From the NCBI GenBank assembly GCA_029863605.1, contig JAOTVB010000016.1, forward strand, positions 33,562 to 97,561: DNA of 64,000 bases, written 5' to 3'. Source of the stretch: Myxococcales bacterium (GTDB taxonomy: Bacteria > Myxococcota_A > Polyangia > Polyangiales > Houyiibacteriaceae). The position numbers and the translations under genes are program-made. The notes beneath the pieces were generated by a model, which saw nothing but the letters and a program-made list of their open reading frames with translations, was not told the origin of the DNA and ran no database searches. Of the stretch, positions 52,654-62,733 are shown piece by piece (the stretch's first letter is position 1; each line of letters starts with the position of its first letter).

Positions 52654-54603
52654 CTAAGGCTCGAGCAGCGTATCCAAGGGGTTGCGCGTGACCCGGTTGG
52701 ATCCGTCCAGCGAATTGATGTCGATGCGACTCAGGTCCACCCGCGGTGAGAAAATCGTCTGGTGAAACGAGTCCACCACTCTTTGCCGATAAGCGCTTCC
52801 GGTTTCGTTCTCTTCGAGCTCCACTTGGCTGCAGCCCCACGATGTGCTGGTTCGTCCGAACAAACAGGCCTGGCCCCCCTGAACTTGAATCCGCAACCCG
52901 TCGTCCGAGGGCTCAAATCGTGGCGAACGACGCAGCGCCTTGGCGACCTCGCGGTCGATCTCGGAGCCGGAGGATTCAACCCTCACGGGAAGCGCCCAGC
53001 CGAGGCGTCTGAACAGACCGGGATCAGAGCCGAGAACCTGTTCGTACAGGGTCGCGGTTTGCCGCGGGTCCGAAAGCGAGCTGGCCAGTACTGCTCTCAC
53101 GCGTTCACGGAGCAAAGCATCGCCCGGCTGCAGGCCTTCGAGCGCACCCTCTGCGTGCTCGATCGCGTCATCGTAGCGCCCTTGTACGAGAGCGACCTCG
53201 GCAAGCACCGCGTCGTAGTAGGCAGAAGCGCCTTCCCTCGAGTCCGTGGAGCGCACGCGAACGATTGCTGCGCGTACCACACCGGGGCCGAGCACAGGGA
53301 TCAACTCCCCGGTCAGCCACGGCGGCATGACCGCGCTTCGGGCGGTTCCGATCGCAAACGTTCCGACCAACCGAGAGTCATCGTCGAGAAACCTTGCCGC
53401 CTGGCGGGCGCTCATCCACGCTTGGAAACGCAACCAGGCTGCGTTCGCATGCGCCCACCAACGCCGATGGAAAGGCTTGGCAACCGCGCGCTCGATCGTC
53501 ATCTCCGCGAGCATCAGCCGGGCCTGGCGGTCTAACAGCGCCACGACACTTCGATCCTGCTCCGGATCGCGGCTGTTGTGCGCACGGCGATCGGGGAGCA
53601 CGACAGCTTTGTCCGTGATGCGCAGGGCTTCGTCGGGTCTTCCCATCAACAACAGGAAGGCAGCCAACGACCGACGGGCTTCGTTACGATCGGAATCCCT
53701 CACGTGAGCTGGTCGAGCAGCGCGGTGACGAGGCACTTCTCTCAGCGCAGAAAGCGACTCCGCGAAGCGGCCCGCGCGCATGTAGAGGTCTGCGAGCTCT
53801 AGCCATGGGTTTCCATACCACGAAAGCCCGCTCCTGCTGGCCTCCATGAGAAGACGCTCCGCCTCGTCGAAACGAAAGATCGACCTCGCCGCCTCGGCGT
53901 AGTTCCCGAGATCGACCGCCGTCGCGCTGCCAAACTGGCTTCGAGCGTACTCGACGGCGTCGCGGCAGGCTTCATAGCTCTCGGCATCGTCACCCGCTTC
54001 GAACTCGACCGCGCATAGCGCGTTTTTGGCCCGCTCGATTTGATACGGGTCGCCGGTCGCGAGGCCTTCCTCGGCGGCGATGCGCGCAGCGGCGAACTGC
54101 CGCTTCTTCATCAGCGGCCACGCGAGCTCCGCCTTCAATTGTGGCGTGTAAAGCTCGTTGTATTGGCGCATGAAATCGAGCTGCTCGTCATAGTGCTCCA
54201 AATTGCCATGAGTCATCGTGAGCGCGATCAGGATGCGCGCATGCCACCGCCATGGCTGGCTCGGGACCGGCGAGGCGCCATGCCGAGCCTCGAAAAGCTC
54301 CAATGCCCGCGTCTCATGAAAGAGCGCCTTGGGGAAGTTCGCCTCTCCGTAGTGTTGGGCTTCAGCGAAAACCAGATGTCCGACGTACGAGCTCGGATGC
54401 TCGACGAGAAACTTCTCGGCCGCATCTCGAGCTTTCACATATCGTTGCCGTTGGACGAGATCCCACAGAAGCACCTCCTCGGGCGAAGCCTCTTCACCTT
54501 CGAGCAGCAAGGGGTCCGCCATGTCGTCGGCGGAGGCGTGGCATGCCCAAAGCCCAACCGTAGTCAGCGCAAGCGCAAAATGAAGTGCTGCACAAGCACG
54601 CAT
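52654..54603 (-). CDS. Exported TPR-rich protein, unknown function
   Basis: A 649-residue protein. It starts with a signal peptide (ACAALHFALALTTVGLWACHASA) and continues with many helical Ala/Leu/Glu/Arg pairs in TPR spacing, such as YVKARDAAEKFLVEHPSSYVGHL, RFAESLSALREVP and YDDAIEHAEGALEGLQ. The last 150 residues are less repetitive and contain cysteines and QVELEENE. It follows the MoxR gene by 7 bases. As the last gene of DUF58-TgpA-MoxR-TPR it probably assists the same envelope process; that is inferred only from context. Confidence 0.8.
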   Translation of the reverse strand: MRACAALHFALALTTVGLWACHASADDMADPLLLEGEEASPEEVLLWDLVQRQRYVKARDAAEKFLVEHPSSYVGHLVFAEAQHYGEANFPKALFHETRALELFEARHGASPVPSQPWRWHARILIALTMTHGNLEHYDEQLDFMRQYNELYTPQLKAELAWPLMKKRQFAAARIAAEEGLATGDPYQIERAKNALCAVEFEAGDDAESYEACRDAVEYARSQFGSATAVDLGNYAEAARSIFRFDEAERLLMEASRSGLSWYGNPWLELADLYMRAGRFAESLSALREVPRHRAARPAHVRDSDRNEARRSLAAFLLLMGRPDEALRITDKAVVLPDRRAHNSRDPEQDRSVVALLDRQARLMLAEMTIERAVAKPFHRRWWAHANAAWLRFQAWMSARQAARFLDDDSRLVGTFAIGTARSAVMPPWLTGELIPVLGPGVVRAAIVRVRSTDSREGASAYYDAVLAEVALVQGRYDDAIEHAEGALEGLQPGDALLRERVRAVLASSLSDPRQTATLYEQVLGSDPGLFRRLGWALPVRVESSGSEIDREVAKALRRSPRFEPSDDGLRIQVQGGQACLFGRTSTSWGCSQVELEENETGSAYRQRVVDSFHQTIFSPRVDLSRIDINSLDGSNRVTRNPLDTLLEP

Positions 54604-54610
54604 CGGGAGG

Positions 54611-55624
54611 TCACCTTCGACGCAAGCTCGCCCTCGCGAGCTTTTCGATCTCCACCGCGGCGACCTCGGCGATGAGGGCATCGATGTCTTCGACACCTGG
54701 GGCGCATTCCAATCGATGCTTGAATACGTAGGGCGCCAGGGCCTCGATGTCCTCGGGGGATACGAAGTCGCGACCGTGAATCACCGCGCGAGCCTGGAGA
54801 GCGGGAAGCATCAACACGAGCGCGCGGGTCGAGGCTCCCTGCAGGACCCGCGGATCGGCGCGAAGCAGCCGTGCCAAATCGACCAGGGCCTCCTTGACGA
54901 CAGGCGCCACGTGAACGGCCGAACGAGTTTGACGCCTAGCAGCGAGGACTTCCTCGCGCGTGACCCCCGGAAAGTCGCGCGCGACCTCTAGGCTTGCCCG
55001 CGGATATTGATCCAGCACCTCGAGCTCCGATGCGCGATCGATGTGCTTCATTTCGACCTTGAATAGGAAGCGATCGAGCTGAGGCGTCGGCAGAGGATAC
55101 GTCCCGGCTAGATCGAGTGGGTTCTGCGTCGCGATGACGAAGAACAAATCGTCGAGCGGGTACGACGTGTTGTCGACGGTGACCTGCTTCTCCGCCATGG
55201 CTTCGAGCATCGCTGCTTGCACTTTGGGCGAGGTGCGATTGATTTCGTCGGCCAACACGATGTGGGCGAAGACCGGACCGCGTCGGAAGGAGAAGCGACT
55301 GGTCTCGACGTCGAAGACGTTGGTCCCGGTGATGTCGCTAGGGAGTAGGTCTGGGGTGAACTGAATCCGACGAAAGGCGGAAATCCCAGCGGTGGCTTCT
55401 GGCCCTTCGAGCGCATTGCCGAGCGCGCGGGCGAGTGTCGTTTTGCCGGACCCCGGATAGTCCTCGAGCAGCACGTGCCCATCGGCGAGAAGCGCGATGA
55501 GGACGAGCTCGACGACTTCGTCTCGGCCCCGGACCGCTCCCCGCAGCCTGGCGCGAAGTCGTTCAGCGACCTCGCGCGCCCCGGATAAGGAGTCCTCTAG
55601 GGATGACTGAATGGCTGGTTGCAT
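54611..55624 (-). CDS. MoxR-family AAA+ ATPase
   Basis: A 337-residue ATPase. Walker A is in EDYPGSGKTTLARAL near residue 58, Walker B plus the MoxR signature in VLADEINRTSPKVQAAMLEAM near 123, sensor 1 in FFVIATQNPLD near 160 and an AAA lid follows. MoxR ATPases act as chaperones for metal or complex insertion and usually pair with DUF58 and VWA proteins. ATG 55624 is chosen because GGAG precedes it by 5 bases; ATG codons at 55657/55654 overlapping the tgpA-like stop are possible but lack a ribosome site. Confidence 0.93.
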   Translation of the reverse strand: MQPAIQSSLEDSLSGAREVAERLRARLRGAVRGRDEVVELVLIALLADGHVLLEDYPGSGKTTLARALGNALEGPEATAGISAFRRIQFTPDLLPSDITGTNVFDVETSRFSFRRGPVFAHIVLADEINRTSPKVQAAMLEAMAEKQVTVDNTSYPLDDLFFVIATQNPLDLAGTYPLPTPQLDRFLFKVEMKHIDRASELEVLDQYPRASLEVARDFPGVTREEVLAARRQTRSAVHVAPVVKEALVDLARLLRADPRVLQGASTRALVLMLPALQARAVIHGRDFVSPEDIEALAPYVFKHRLECAPGVEDIDALIAEVAAVEIEKLARASLRRR

Positions 55625-55653
55625 TTGTGCTCCGGGCTCTCCAAAGGATGGCA

Positions 55654-57831
55654 TCATTTTGAACGTAACCAAGACCAAGGGGTGATGAACCCCAAAAATC
55701 GCTTCCACGCTGGAAAACGCTGGCGAATCTCGCGTCGAACGTCCAGGGCGTCTTCGCGCAGCGAGCTCGAGTCCGGTTCATGGCGCCCGAACGCCGATGC
55801 GATGTGCGCGCGGGTCAGGCGCTCGAATGCAGGCATTTGATCGCGAATGCGGGTGGCGAACGACTCACGCGATTCGCCGGGCGCGCGCAAGACCGACACC
55901 TCTCCGATGCGGTCGAGCTCCGCACGATACACGACCCGCGAAAGAGCTGCGGTGGAGCTCCACTCCGGCGCGAACCGACGCCATCCCTTGACACCGAAGA
56001 GAAAGATGAGCACCGCTACGACAAACATCAAGAGCCAGGTGCCGATCGTCATCGTCACGCGGCGCGCGAGCTCTCTGATCTTCGGGAGGTCGGTCGCGGA
56101 GAGGGGAAGCGGAGAGGCTCCCCGAGCAAGCTCGCCGAGCAGACGCTGAAGGTCGGCATCCATGGGCTGCTCGGGTGGATCGAGCGCGCGCTCGGGATAG
56201 ACATCGAGCACGACCCATCCGAACCCATCGATGTAGATCTCCGGCCATGCGTGAGATGCAGCACCCGACAGAAGAAGGGATGAGCCTCCTTGCCGCGCCG
56301 ACTCGCTGACCGCGTAGCCTGTGGCGACGCGCGCGGGGACACCGAGGCTCCTCAAGAGGTATGTCGCTGCATGAGCGAAGTGAACGCAGTAACCCGTGAG
56401 GTCTCCGAAGAGGAAACTCGCGGTGGGATCTTCGGCGCCACTGTGCTCGTTCTTGAGGCTGTAAATCCCCTCGCGACCCAACCACGATGCCACCGAAAAC
56501 GCCCTTGCGACTTGGCTGTCGGCCAGCTCCTGGGGTACTTCGGAGGCGATCTCTGCCGCCAACTCCTCGTAGCGCGGATCGGGTGGCGTCTCCGTGTAGT
56601 GAGCCCACTGGTCTTTCGACCACTTTGGAGAACCAAGCTCGCCGTCGAGCATCGCCGCATAGTCGGAGGTCAGCACTCCCGAGATGGCTCGATAGACGCG
56701 ACGGAACCGATTCGGATAAGGGTTCTGCATCGGCTCGACTTCGACGGGGGCTTCGAGTGCAAAAGGCTGCGTGTGATCCGCCATCAGGGCGATCGTGGTT
56801 TCGAGGGGACCCCGATTTTCGTTCGTGGGGGGTGCGTCGGTGATTTCGAACGGCCGCGTCGGAAAGTGCGGAATCAGATCGCGGTCCACATCACGCCGAC
56901 CCGAGGTGACCAGCTTGCGCCCGTTGTACTGACTGAACGCGCCTTGGCGGAAGTAGTAAACCCCGCTGGGAGGGGAATAGTCGTCGTGGAACAGCACCAC
57001 GGCCACGGGCACGCGCGCACCGCCTGCGCTGTACTTGTTCCGGAACTCGAGCTCGCTGTTGGAGGGGCCCTGTTGCTGCTGTTTCTGGCCCTTGTCCTCC
57101 TTCTTTCCTTGCGCCTCGTTTGGTCGAAGACCGAGTCCGCCACCTCCAGGAGGGGGCGGAGGCATCCCGACCATCGGTGTTGCGATGACGATCAGGGCCA
57201 ACAGGAGCCCAACTACGCCCAGGTTCAACAAGGCACGGCCGAACCGTTGCTCCTGCAACAAGAGAACCAATCCGAACACCGTTGCGGCGCCTCCCATGAA
57301 CAGAAAGAGCCAGGTGGGATCCCATCCGAGAGCGATGATCCAATCCGCCAAATAGAAAGGTCGGTTGATCGCACCGTTCCGATGGGGAATGAACAGCTGC
57401 GTGAACGCGACGGCGACGAGCAATAGCTCGAGCACGGCGAAGATCGCCCGACGAGAAGATGACGTTCGTAATGTCACGCTGACGATTGCCGGACACAGCA
57501 ACGCCGTGAGAATTGCGGACGCTCGCATGGCGCCGATTGGGCCGATCACAGCTGCTAGGGTCGATCCGCCAATGAGAGCCCAGCGCAACCAGACGACCAA
57601 GCCGATCGCTACGATGGCTCCAAGCACCACGACCGAGGTACGGAGCCGAGTTCTCGCAAGCGTGGCACCGAGCACGCTCCCGATGAAACCACCCCCGAAA
57701 GCCGCCAACGCTGCGGCCGGCGGTGCCATCGTCGCCGCAAGCACCGCCCAGGCCAGGCCGTGAATGGCTGCCCGTCCCGCTTCGGTGAGAGCGCCAACGA
57801 CGAGCGACGCGGATGTTGCGCGAGTCGTCAT
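55654..57831 (-). CDS. TgpA-like membrane transglutaminase
   Basis: A 725-residue protein. The first 250 residues hold several membrane helices, and a periplasmic transglutaminase-like domain follows. Its catalytic triad is visible: Cys in GDLTGYCVHFAHAATYLL near residue 480, His in SHAWPEIYI near 530 and Asp in GFGWVVLDVYPE near 540. A last membrane segment (WLLMFVVAVLIFLFGV) and a cytoplasmic tail end the protein. TgpA of Pseudomonas is the reference for this architecture. The ATG overlaps the DUF58 stop by 4 bases. Confidence 0.92.
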   Translation of the reverse strand: MTTRATSASLVVGALTEAGRAAIHGLAWAVLAATMAPPAAALAAFGGGFIGSVLGATLARTRLRTSVVVLGAIVAIGLVVWLRWALIGGSTLAAVIGPIGAMRASAILTALLCPAIVSVTLRTSSSRRAIFAVLELLLVAVAFTQLFIPHRNGAINRPFYLADWIIALGWDPTWLFLFMGGAATVFGLVLLLQEQRFGRALLNLGVVGLLLALIVIATPMVGMPPPPPGGGGLGLRPNEAQGKKEDKGQKQQQQGPSNSELEFRNKYSAGGARVPVAVVLFHDDYSPPSGVYYFRQGAFSQYNGRKLVTSGRRDVDRDLIPHFPTRPFEITDAPPTNENRGPLETTIALMADHTQPFALEAPVEVEPMQNPYPNRFRRVYRAISGVLTSDYAAMLDGELGSPKWSKDQWAHYTETPPDPRYEELAAEIASEVPQELADSQVARAFSVASWLGREGIYSLKNEHSGAEDPTASFLFGDLTGYCVHFAHAATYLLRSLGVPARVATGYAVSESARQGGSSLLLSGAASHAWPEIYIDGFGWVVLDVYPERALDPPEQPMDADLQRLLGELARGASPLPLSATDLPKIRELARRVTMTIGTWLLMFVVAVLIFLFGVKGWRRFAPEWSSTAALSRVVYRAELDRIGEVSVLRAPGESRESFATRIRDQMPAFERLTRAHIASAFGRHEPDSSSLREDALDVRREIRQRFPAWKRFLGFITPWSWLRSK

Positions 57832-59150
57832 GCGGCCCTTTGCGTCCAGGTCGTGACGCGGGCAGCGTCACCGAGAATTCTTCCGGTGACTCTGTCGATG
57901 ATGACGACCTCGCATTGCAACTGGCCAAGCGCTCGACCGATCTGTTCGAGCTCGAGGCGCGTCACGCCGTGCTCGGCGACCGGAGAGAGAAGCCAGCGGC
58001 GCCAGCGCGGGCGCGGTTGTCTATCGTTTACTGCATCGATCGCGATCACGACGCGGATACGCCCGACACGACGTCGAGTCAGCGCAGCGATCTCGCCGAT
58101 CCAGGTTCCCGCGGAGGGCGGCGCGAACACCACCAACGCGGCCGGACCTTGCCGATCGACCTCGGCCAGGAAACGGCGCATGCCGCTTCCGCTATCACCA
58201 CTGAACTGCGCGGATGTCATCACTTTGTGCAATGCTTCGGCTCGATCCGAAGTGGGCTCGGGCGCTCCATCCGCGCCGAACTGCCAATCGCTGCCGAGTG
58301 CTTCTTCCTCGATGGCCGCACGCGCCGCGGCAGCTGCGGCTTCGTCGTGTGGGCCCGTGACCAAGTACGCCACAGTTCTCCGCGCTCGGCTCAACGAACG
58401 CTCCGGCATTCGCACCATCAGTTTGCGTGTACGGCTGAAGGCCTTCCAATGGATGAATCGAGCAGGATCGCCGGTGACGTATCGGCGGAGCTCCACACGG
58501 TCTCCATCTTCGAGCCCCATCGGATGAGGGTAGTCCTCGCCCCCTGTAAGCGATGTCAGCACGGGCAAGCGCCGAATACCCCCGAGATGGGGAAGCACTT
58601 CGATCGGGCCAGCCTGCTGCTCGCGAAGGGCGAGCCGCGCTAGTCCGAACGCATCTTCGACGAGGATCCTACGGCTCACGACCTCGAAAATACCTCTCTC
58701 GTGGAGGACGATCTGCTCGCGGAGTCGGCCACCATCCACAAGCCCTTCCACCTCGACCGCGGGAGGCCGAAACCACTGCCAGCGCACGCGCACCAACGGC
58801 AACCATCGGAGCGAAGGCAGCACGAAACCCGTCGGCGAGGGGCGTCCGGTTTCGAACACAGACGTCGACCAACTCTGCATCGCGCGGCGACGTCGAAGCT
58901 TGAGCACTAGAGCCGTCAGCAAAACTGCGATCGTCGAGATTGCCAACAGGCAAGCGCCCCCGTAACCGAGGACGAGCAGAACCAGGTCGAGCTTTTCGTA
59001 ACCGAAGCGGAACAAGGCCACGAAAGCCACCATGGCGAGCGCCACTCCGAGCGCTGTCAACGGCCACAAATCCGCTACCCGACGTAAGACGGTGCGCGCT
59101 CGTGGCAGGGCCCGTGCGACGGCCCCCCGAAGTGCCATATCGCTTTTCAT
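57828..59150 (-). CDS. DUF58 domain protein
   Basis: A 440-residue protein with two N-terminal membrane helices (PLTALGVALAMVAFVALFRF and VLGYGGACLLAISTIAVLLTAL) and a long soluble part. The DUF58 signature ELRRYVTGDPARFIHWKAFSRTRKLMVR lies near residues 235-262, followed by a VWA-like fold. DUF58 proteins occur almost always with MoxR and transglutaminase genes, as here. ATG 59150 is chosen over the longer frame; ATG 59138 is also possible. It is the first gene of a four-gene operon, divergent from the ABC operon. Confidence 0.9.
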   Translation of the reverse strand: MKSDMALRGAVARALPRARTVLRRVADLWPLTALGVALAMVAFVALFRFGYEKLDLVLLVLGYGGACLLAISTIAVLLTALVLKLRRRRAMQSWSTSVFETGRPSPTGFVLPSLRWLPLVRVRWQWFRPPAVEVEGLVDGGRLREQIVLHERGIFEVVSRRILVEDAFGLARLALREQQAGPIEVLPHLGGIRRLPVLTSLTGGEDYPHPMGLEDGDRVELRRYVTGDPARFIHWKAFSRTRKLMVRMPERSLSRARRTVAYLVTGPHDEAAAAAARAAIEEEALGSDWQFGADGAPEPTSDRAEALHKVMTSAQFSGDSGSGMRRFLAEVDRQGPAALVVFAPPSAGTWIGEIAALTRRRVGRIRVVIAIDAVNDRQPRPRWRRWLLSPVAEHGVTRLELEQIGRALGQLQCEVVIIDRVTGRILGDAARVTTWTQRAA

Positions 59151-59259
59151 ATGAGGGATCGTGCCATGAGTGTCTGCAAGCTCAAACACGCGGAAGAATC
59201 GCGCCATTCAGATACCCCGGAATAACCCTGAGCGCTTGGCTGTTGGGGCCGGAGCTGTC

Positions 59260-59287
59260 TTGACATGCCTAAAGCCGGGGCTACCAT
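59260..59287 (+). promoter_or_regulatory. Sigma-70-like promoter of the ABC/Gld operon
   Basis: A perfect -35 TTGACA (59260-59265) with a 16-base spacer and -10 TACCAT (59282-59287). The predicted start near 59294 is about 39 bases upstream of ATG 59333. Confidence 0.5.
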
Positions 59288-59332
59288 CGGCCAGCCCTAG
59301 ACAACACCGGGAGATCACACGCGAGGGAGACT

Positions 59333-60301
59333 ATGAGCGATGTGATGATCGAGGCGCAGGGACTGACCAAGCATTACGGTTCGGTAACCGCACTCGAAGA
59401 CGCAACATTTGAAGTGAAACGCGGAGAAGTCGTCGGTTTCCTAGGCCCGAATGGTGCGGGGAAGACCACGACCATGAAGATCTTGACCTGTTTCATCGCG
59501 CCGTCCAAAGGGTCGGCCCGTGTGAGCGGCGCGGACATCTTCGAGGACCCGATCGCCGTTCGACAAGCCATCGGCTACCTGCCCGAGAACACTCCCCTCT
59601 ACACCGAGATGCTCGTCCTCGAATACCTCGAGTACGTCGCACGGATGCGCGGGCTCCGCGGCGCGCAGGCCGACTCGCGCATTCGCACGGTCGTCGAGGA
59701 AACCGCGCTTGGCGATGTCATCGGAAAGAGCATCGGCGAGGTCTCGAAGGGCTTTCGTCAACGCGTGGGGTTGGCCCAGGCGCTCATTCACGAACCACCA
59801 GTTCTCATCCTAGACGAGCCAATGAGCGGCCTAGACCCGAACCAAGCCGTCGAAATTCGCGAGCTCATCCGCGAGATTGGCCGCGAGCGCACGATCATCC
59901 TGTCGACACACAACCTCGCGGAGGTCCAGGTGACCTGCGGCCGGGTGTTGATCATTTCGCAAGGGCGCATCGTCGCGGATGACACTCCTGAGGAATTGGC
60001 AGCGCGCGCGGGCAAGCCGCGTTTCATCGCCACGCTTCAAAAGAACGGCCGCAACCCTTCACAGGTAAGCGAGGTGTTCTCCTCGATAAAAAGCGTTCAA
60101 AGCGTCGATGGGCACATTGGACCGACAGCTGACGAAATAGTCATCGAGCTCGTTCCCAAAGGCAATCAAGACCTGCGCGCGGACATCTTTCGGGCAGCAG
60201 TGGCAGCAGATTTGGTGTTGCTCGGGCTCGAGCAGCGCGGTGAGAACCTCGAAGACATTTTCCGGCAGCTCACCACCGGCAACGCGGGGGGATCCTCGTG
60301 A
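59333..60301 (+). CDS. ABC transporter ATP-binding protein (GldA-like)
   Basis: A 322-residue ATPase subunit. Walker A GPNGAGKTTTMKIL near residue 38, the signature EVSKGFRQRVGLAQALIHEP near 135 (a degenerate LSGGQ), Walker B LILDEPMSGLDPNQ near 160 and the switch His in STHNLAEV near 193. A C-terminal extension of about 90 residues follows. The neighbours (short permease, Gldg-like protein, DUF4340 protein) fix it as the ATPase of a Gld-type ABC system. Such systems are needed for gliding in Bacteroidetes, but occur in many non-gliding bacteria. Confidence 0.93.
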   Translation: MSDVMIEAQGLTKHYGSVTALEDATFEVKRGEVVGFLGPNGAGKTTTMKILTCFIAPSKGSARVSGADIFEDPIAVRQAIGYLPENTPLYTEMLVLEYLEYVARMRGLRGAQADSRIRTVVEETALGDVIGKSIGEVSKGFRQRVGLAQALIHEPPVLILDEPMSGLDPNQAVEIRELIREIGRERTIILSTHNLAEVQVTCGRVLIISQGRIVADDTPEELAARAGKPRFIATLQKNGRNPSQVSEVFSSIKSVQSVDGHIGPTADEIVIELVPKGNQDLRADIFRAAVAADLVLLGLEQRGENLEDIFRQLTTGNAGGSS

Positions 60302-61008
60302 AGCACATTCTCACCATCGGCGCCCGCCAGTTTCGGAGCTACTTCAACGGCCCAGTCGCCTACATCGTCATCTGTATCGTCATGCTGACATTGGGCTTCT
60401 TCTTCTGGAAGACCTTCTTTCTCTTTGGTCGCACAAGCGCGCGCGAGATGTTTCGCTGGCTCGGATTGATCCTGGTCTTTGCGCTGCCTGCCCTCACGAT
60501 GGGCCTTCTCGCGGAAGAGAAGCGCACGGGCACGATCGAGCTTCTGATCACCATGCCGGTGACCGAGGCACAGGTGATCTTGGGCAAGTTTCTCGGGGTG
60601 TTCGGGCTCTATGCGGTACTGCTCGCCTTGACGATCTTCTACCCAATCAGTGTTTCGACGCTTGGCCATCTGGATTGGGGGCCCGTGCTCAGCGGATACG
60701 TCGGGTTGCTTCTACAAGGCTCGGCGATCCTCGCGATCGGTTTGATGGCATCGAGTTGGACGGACAACCAACTCATTGCGCTCTTCGTCGCCCTCACCTT
60801 GAGCGTGTCCTTCTGGGTGCTGGATAAATTCCTGCCACTTCTTCCGACGAATGCCGCGTCGGTGCTCGAGTGGCTCTCCTTCGACTATCACTTTCAGAGC
60901 ATGGCGCGCGGCGTGATCGACCTGCGCGACGTCTTGTTCTTCGTCTCCGTCACCGCCTTCGCCCTGGCGTTGGCATTTCGCGCTTTGGAATCGCGTCGCT
61001 GGAGTTGA
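60298..61008 (+). CDS. ABC transporter permease (GldF-like)
   Basis: A 236-residue integral membrane protein of the ABC-2 type with six hydrophobic segments, for example YIVICIVMLTLGFFFWKTFF near 21-40, FRWLGLILVFALPALTMGLLAEEKRTGTIELL near 47-78 and LLLQGSAILAIGLMASSW near 138. The GLLAEEKRTGTIELLITMPV stretch is typical of this class. The start is a GTG that overlaps the ATPase stop (GTGA). It lies 3 bases before the next gene. Confidence 0.92.
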   Translation: MKHILTIGARQFRSYFNGPVAYIVICIVMLTLGFFFWKTFFLFGRTSAREMFRWLGLILVFALPALTMGLLAEEKRTGTIELLITMPVTEAQVILGKFLGVFGLYAVLLALTIFYPISVSTLGHLDWGPVLSGYVGLLLQGSAILAIGLMASSWTDNQLIALFVALTLSVSFWVLDKFLPLLPTNAASVLEWLSFDYHFQSMARGVIDLRDVLFFVSVTAFALALAFRALESRRWS

Positions 61009-61011
61009 TGA

Positions 61012-62715
61012 ATGTCCTCTAAGGTTCAACAACGCGCTGCCGGCGAATCGCTCTTCTTCCTGCTGATCGTGGGCGGCATTCTCGTTTTGCTGAATGTGTT
61101 GGCGGCCTATTTCCCATCGCCACGCGTCGACCTCACCGGCAACCGATTGTTTTCGCTCGCCGAGGGGTCGAAGCGGCTCGCGTCGAGTCTCGATGACCGT
61201 CTCGAGATCACGGCGTATTTCACCGAAAACCTCCCCCCACCTTTCAACGCGACCGAGCGTAACGTTCGCGATCTACTGGCGGAGTACGCCGCGGCGTCGA
61301 ACGGTGATATCGCGGTCAATTTCGTGAATCCCGACGACGCCGATAAGCAGCAAGCTGCGCGTGCTGATGGGGTCCAGCCGGTGGCTCACCAGAAGATCGA
61401 GGAGGACCAGGTCGCCGTCGTCGAAGGCTACCGTGGGATCGTCCTCACGTACCTCGACGGCAAAAAGACCATCCCCGTCGTGCAAGACACGACTGGCCTC
61501 GAGTACATTCTCACTTCGGCGATCAAAGAGCTGGTCGGGGAGCGCAAGCCCGTCGGAATCGTCTCCGGACATGGGAGCCCGACGCTCGAGCAGGGCCTTT
61601 CGAGCTTGGGCTCGGTACTTCGGCTTTACGACATGAAGCCAGTGGATGCGTCTCAGGAGATCGATTCCGGCCTCGCGGCGTTGCTGATCATCGGACCGAA
61701 GGAGCCATTCACCACCGACGAGCTTCGGCGCATCGATCAATACGTCATGCGAGGCGGCTCGCTCGGCATCTTTGGTGGATCGCTTTCGGTCGACCTCGCC
61801 GGCTCCGCTCCTACTGCCCAAGCGGTCAGCTCGGAGGTCGGGCGTCTCGTCAGCGCATGGGGTGTGGAGTTGCAATCGCGGATCGTGCTCGACGCCCAAT
61901 GCAGCCGTGCACCGATGCGCGGGCCCCTCGGACTGCAGGTCCTCGTCCCTTACCCTCCGATCCCGGTGCTTCAGCTGACCGACGAACAACGCGAGCATCC
62001 GGTCATGTTCCGTCTCGCCGCCCCGATGCTGCCGTTCGTAGCGCCACTCTCAGTCGGAGAAGCCCCAGAGGGTGCAATACTCACAGTGCTGGCGAGCTCC
62101 TCGGACGACTCCTGGACGATGGACGGTCCGTCGATTGCGCTCGAGCCGCGAGACCCACGTGACTGGCGGATGACTGCGGACTTGGGCCCGTTCGCGTTGA
62201 TGGCGGCGATCGAGGGGAAGCTGCCCTCGGCGTACACCGGAACCGTGAGCGAAGAAGGGGCAGCACAAGTTCAAGCGCCGATTGCGTCGGAAGCCGATGT
62301 GCGGATCTTGGTCGCCGGCACCAGCACGTTCCTCGAGGACACTTTCATGCCACCGCCTCGAGGTGGTGAAGTGCAAATGAACGCAGCCCTCGCGCTGGCG
62401 CTCAATGCGATCGACTGGTTGGCGGCAGACTCGGACCTGATCGCGATTCGAGCAAAGACCGTCGAGGAACCCGCCCTCGACATCCCCGATTCCGTTCTGG
62501 TGGCCGAAGACACCGTGCTGGCAGCGGCCGAAGAAGGTGACAAAACTCGTGTCGAAGACGCTCTCGAAGAACGCAAGGCCGCCATCGAGTCATGGGAGGC
62601 CAAGAAGCTCGCTTATCGATGGTTGAACACCCTCGGCATTCCCTTCTTCGTGGCGCTGTTCGGCCTGCTTCGTTGGCGACAGCGCACGAACAAAAAGAAA
62701 ACGCTTAAACTCTAA
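61012..62715 (+). CDS. Gldg-like ABC accessory protein
   Basis: A 567-residue protein with an N-terminal membrane helix (FFLLIVGGILVLLNVLAAYF), a large extracytoplasmic region with LTGNRLFSLAEGSKRLASSLDDRLEITAYFTENLPP (the start of the GldG/ABC-auxiliary domain, residues about 42-78), a mid-domain around LLIIGPKEPFTTDELRRIDQYVMRGG near 222, and a C-terminal helix (LGIPFFVALFGLLRW) with a Lys-rich tail. It belongs to the Gld-type ABC set. Substrate unknown. Confidence 0.9.
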   Translation: MSSKVQQRAAGESLFFLLIVGGILVLLNVLAAYFPSPRVDLTGNRLFSLAEGSKRLASSLDDRLEITAYFTENLPPPFNATERNVRDLLAEYAAASNGDIAVNFVNPDDADKQQAARADGVQPVAHQKIEEDQVAVVEGYRGIVLTYLDGKKTIPVVQDTTGLEYILTSAIKELVGERKPVGIVSGHGSPTLEQGLSSLGSVLRLYDMKPVDASQEIDSGLAALLIIGPKEPFTTDELRRIDQYVMRGGSLGIFGGSLSVDLAGSAPTAQAVSSEVGRLVSAWGVELQSRIVLDAQCSRAPMRGPLGLQVLVPYPPIPVLQLTDEQREHPVMFRLAAPMLPFVAPLSVGEAPEGAILTVLASSSDDSWTMDGPSIALEPRDPRDWRMTADLGPFALMAAIEGKLPSAYTGTVSEEGAAQVQAPIASEADVRILVAGTSTFLEDTFMPPPRGGEVQMNAALALALNAIDWLAADSDLIAIRAKTVEEPALDIPDSVLVAEDTVLAAAEEGDKTRVEDALEERKAAIESWEAKKLAYRWLNTLGIPFFVALFGLLRWRQRTNKKKTLKL

Positions 62716-62733
62716 CCAAGGGGCAAGCTCGAG

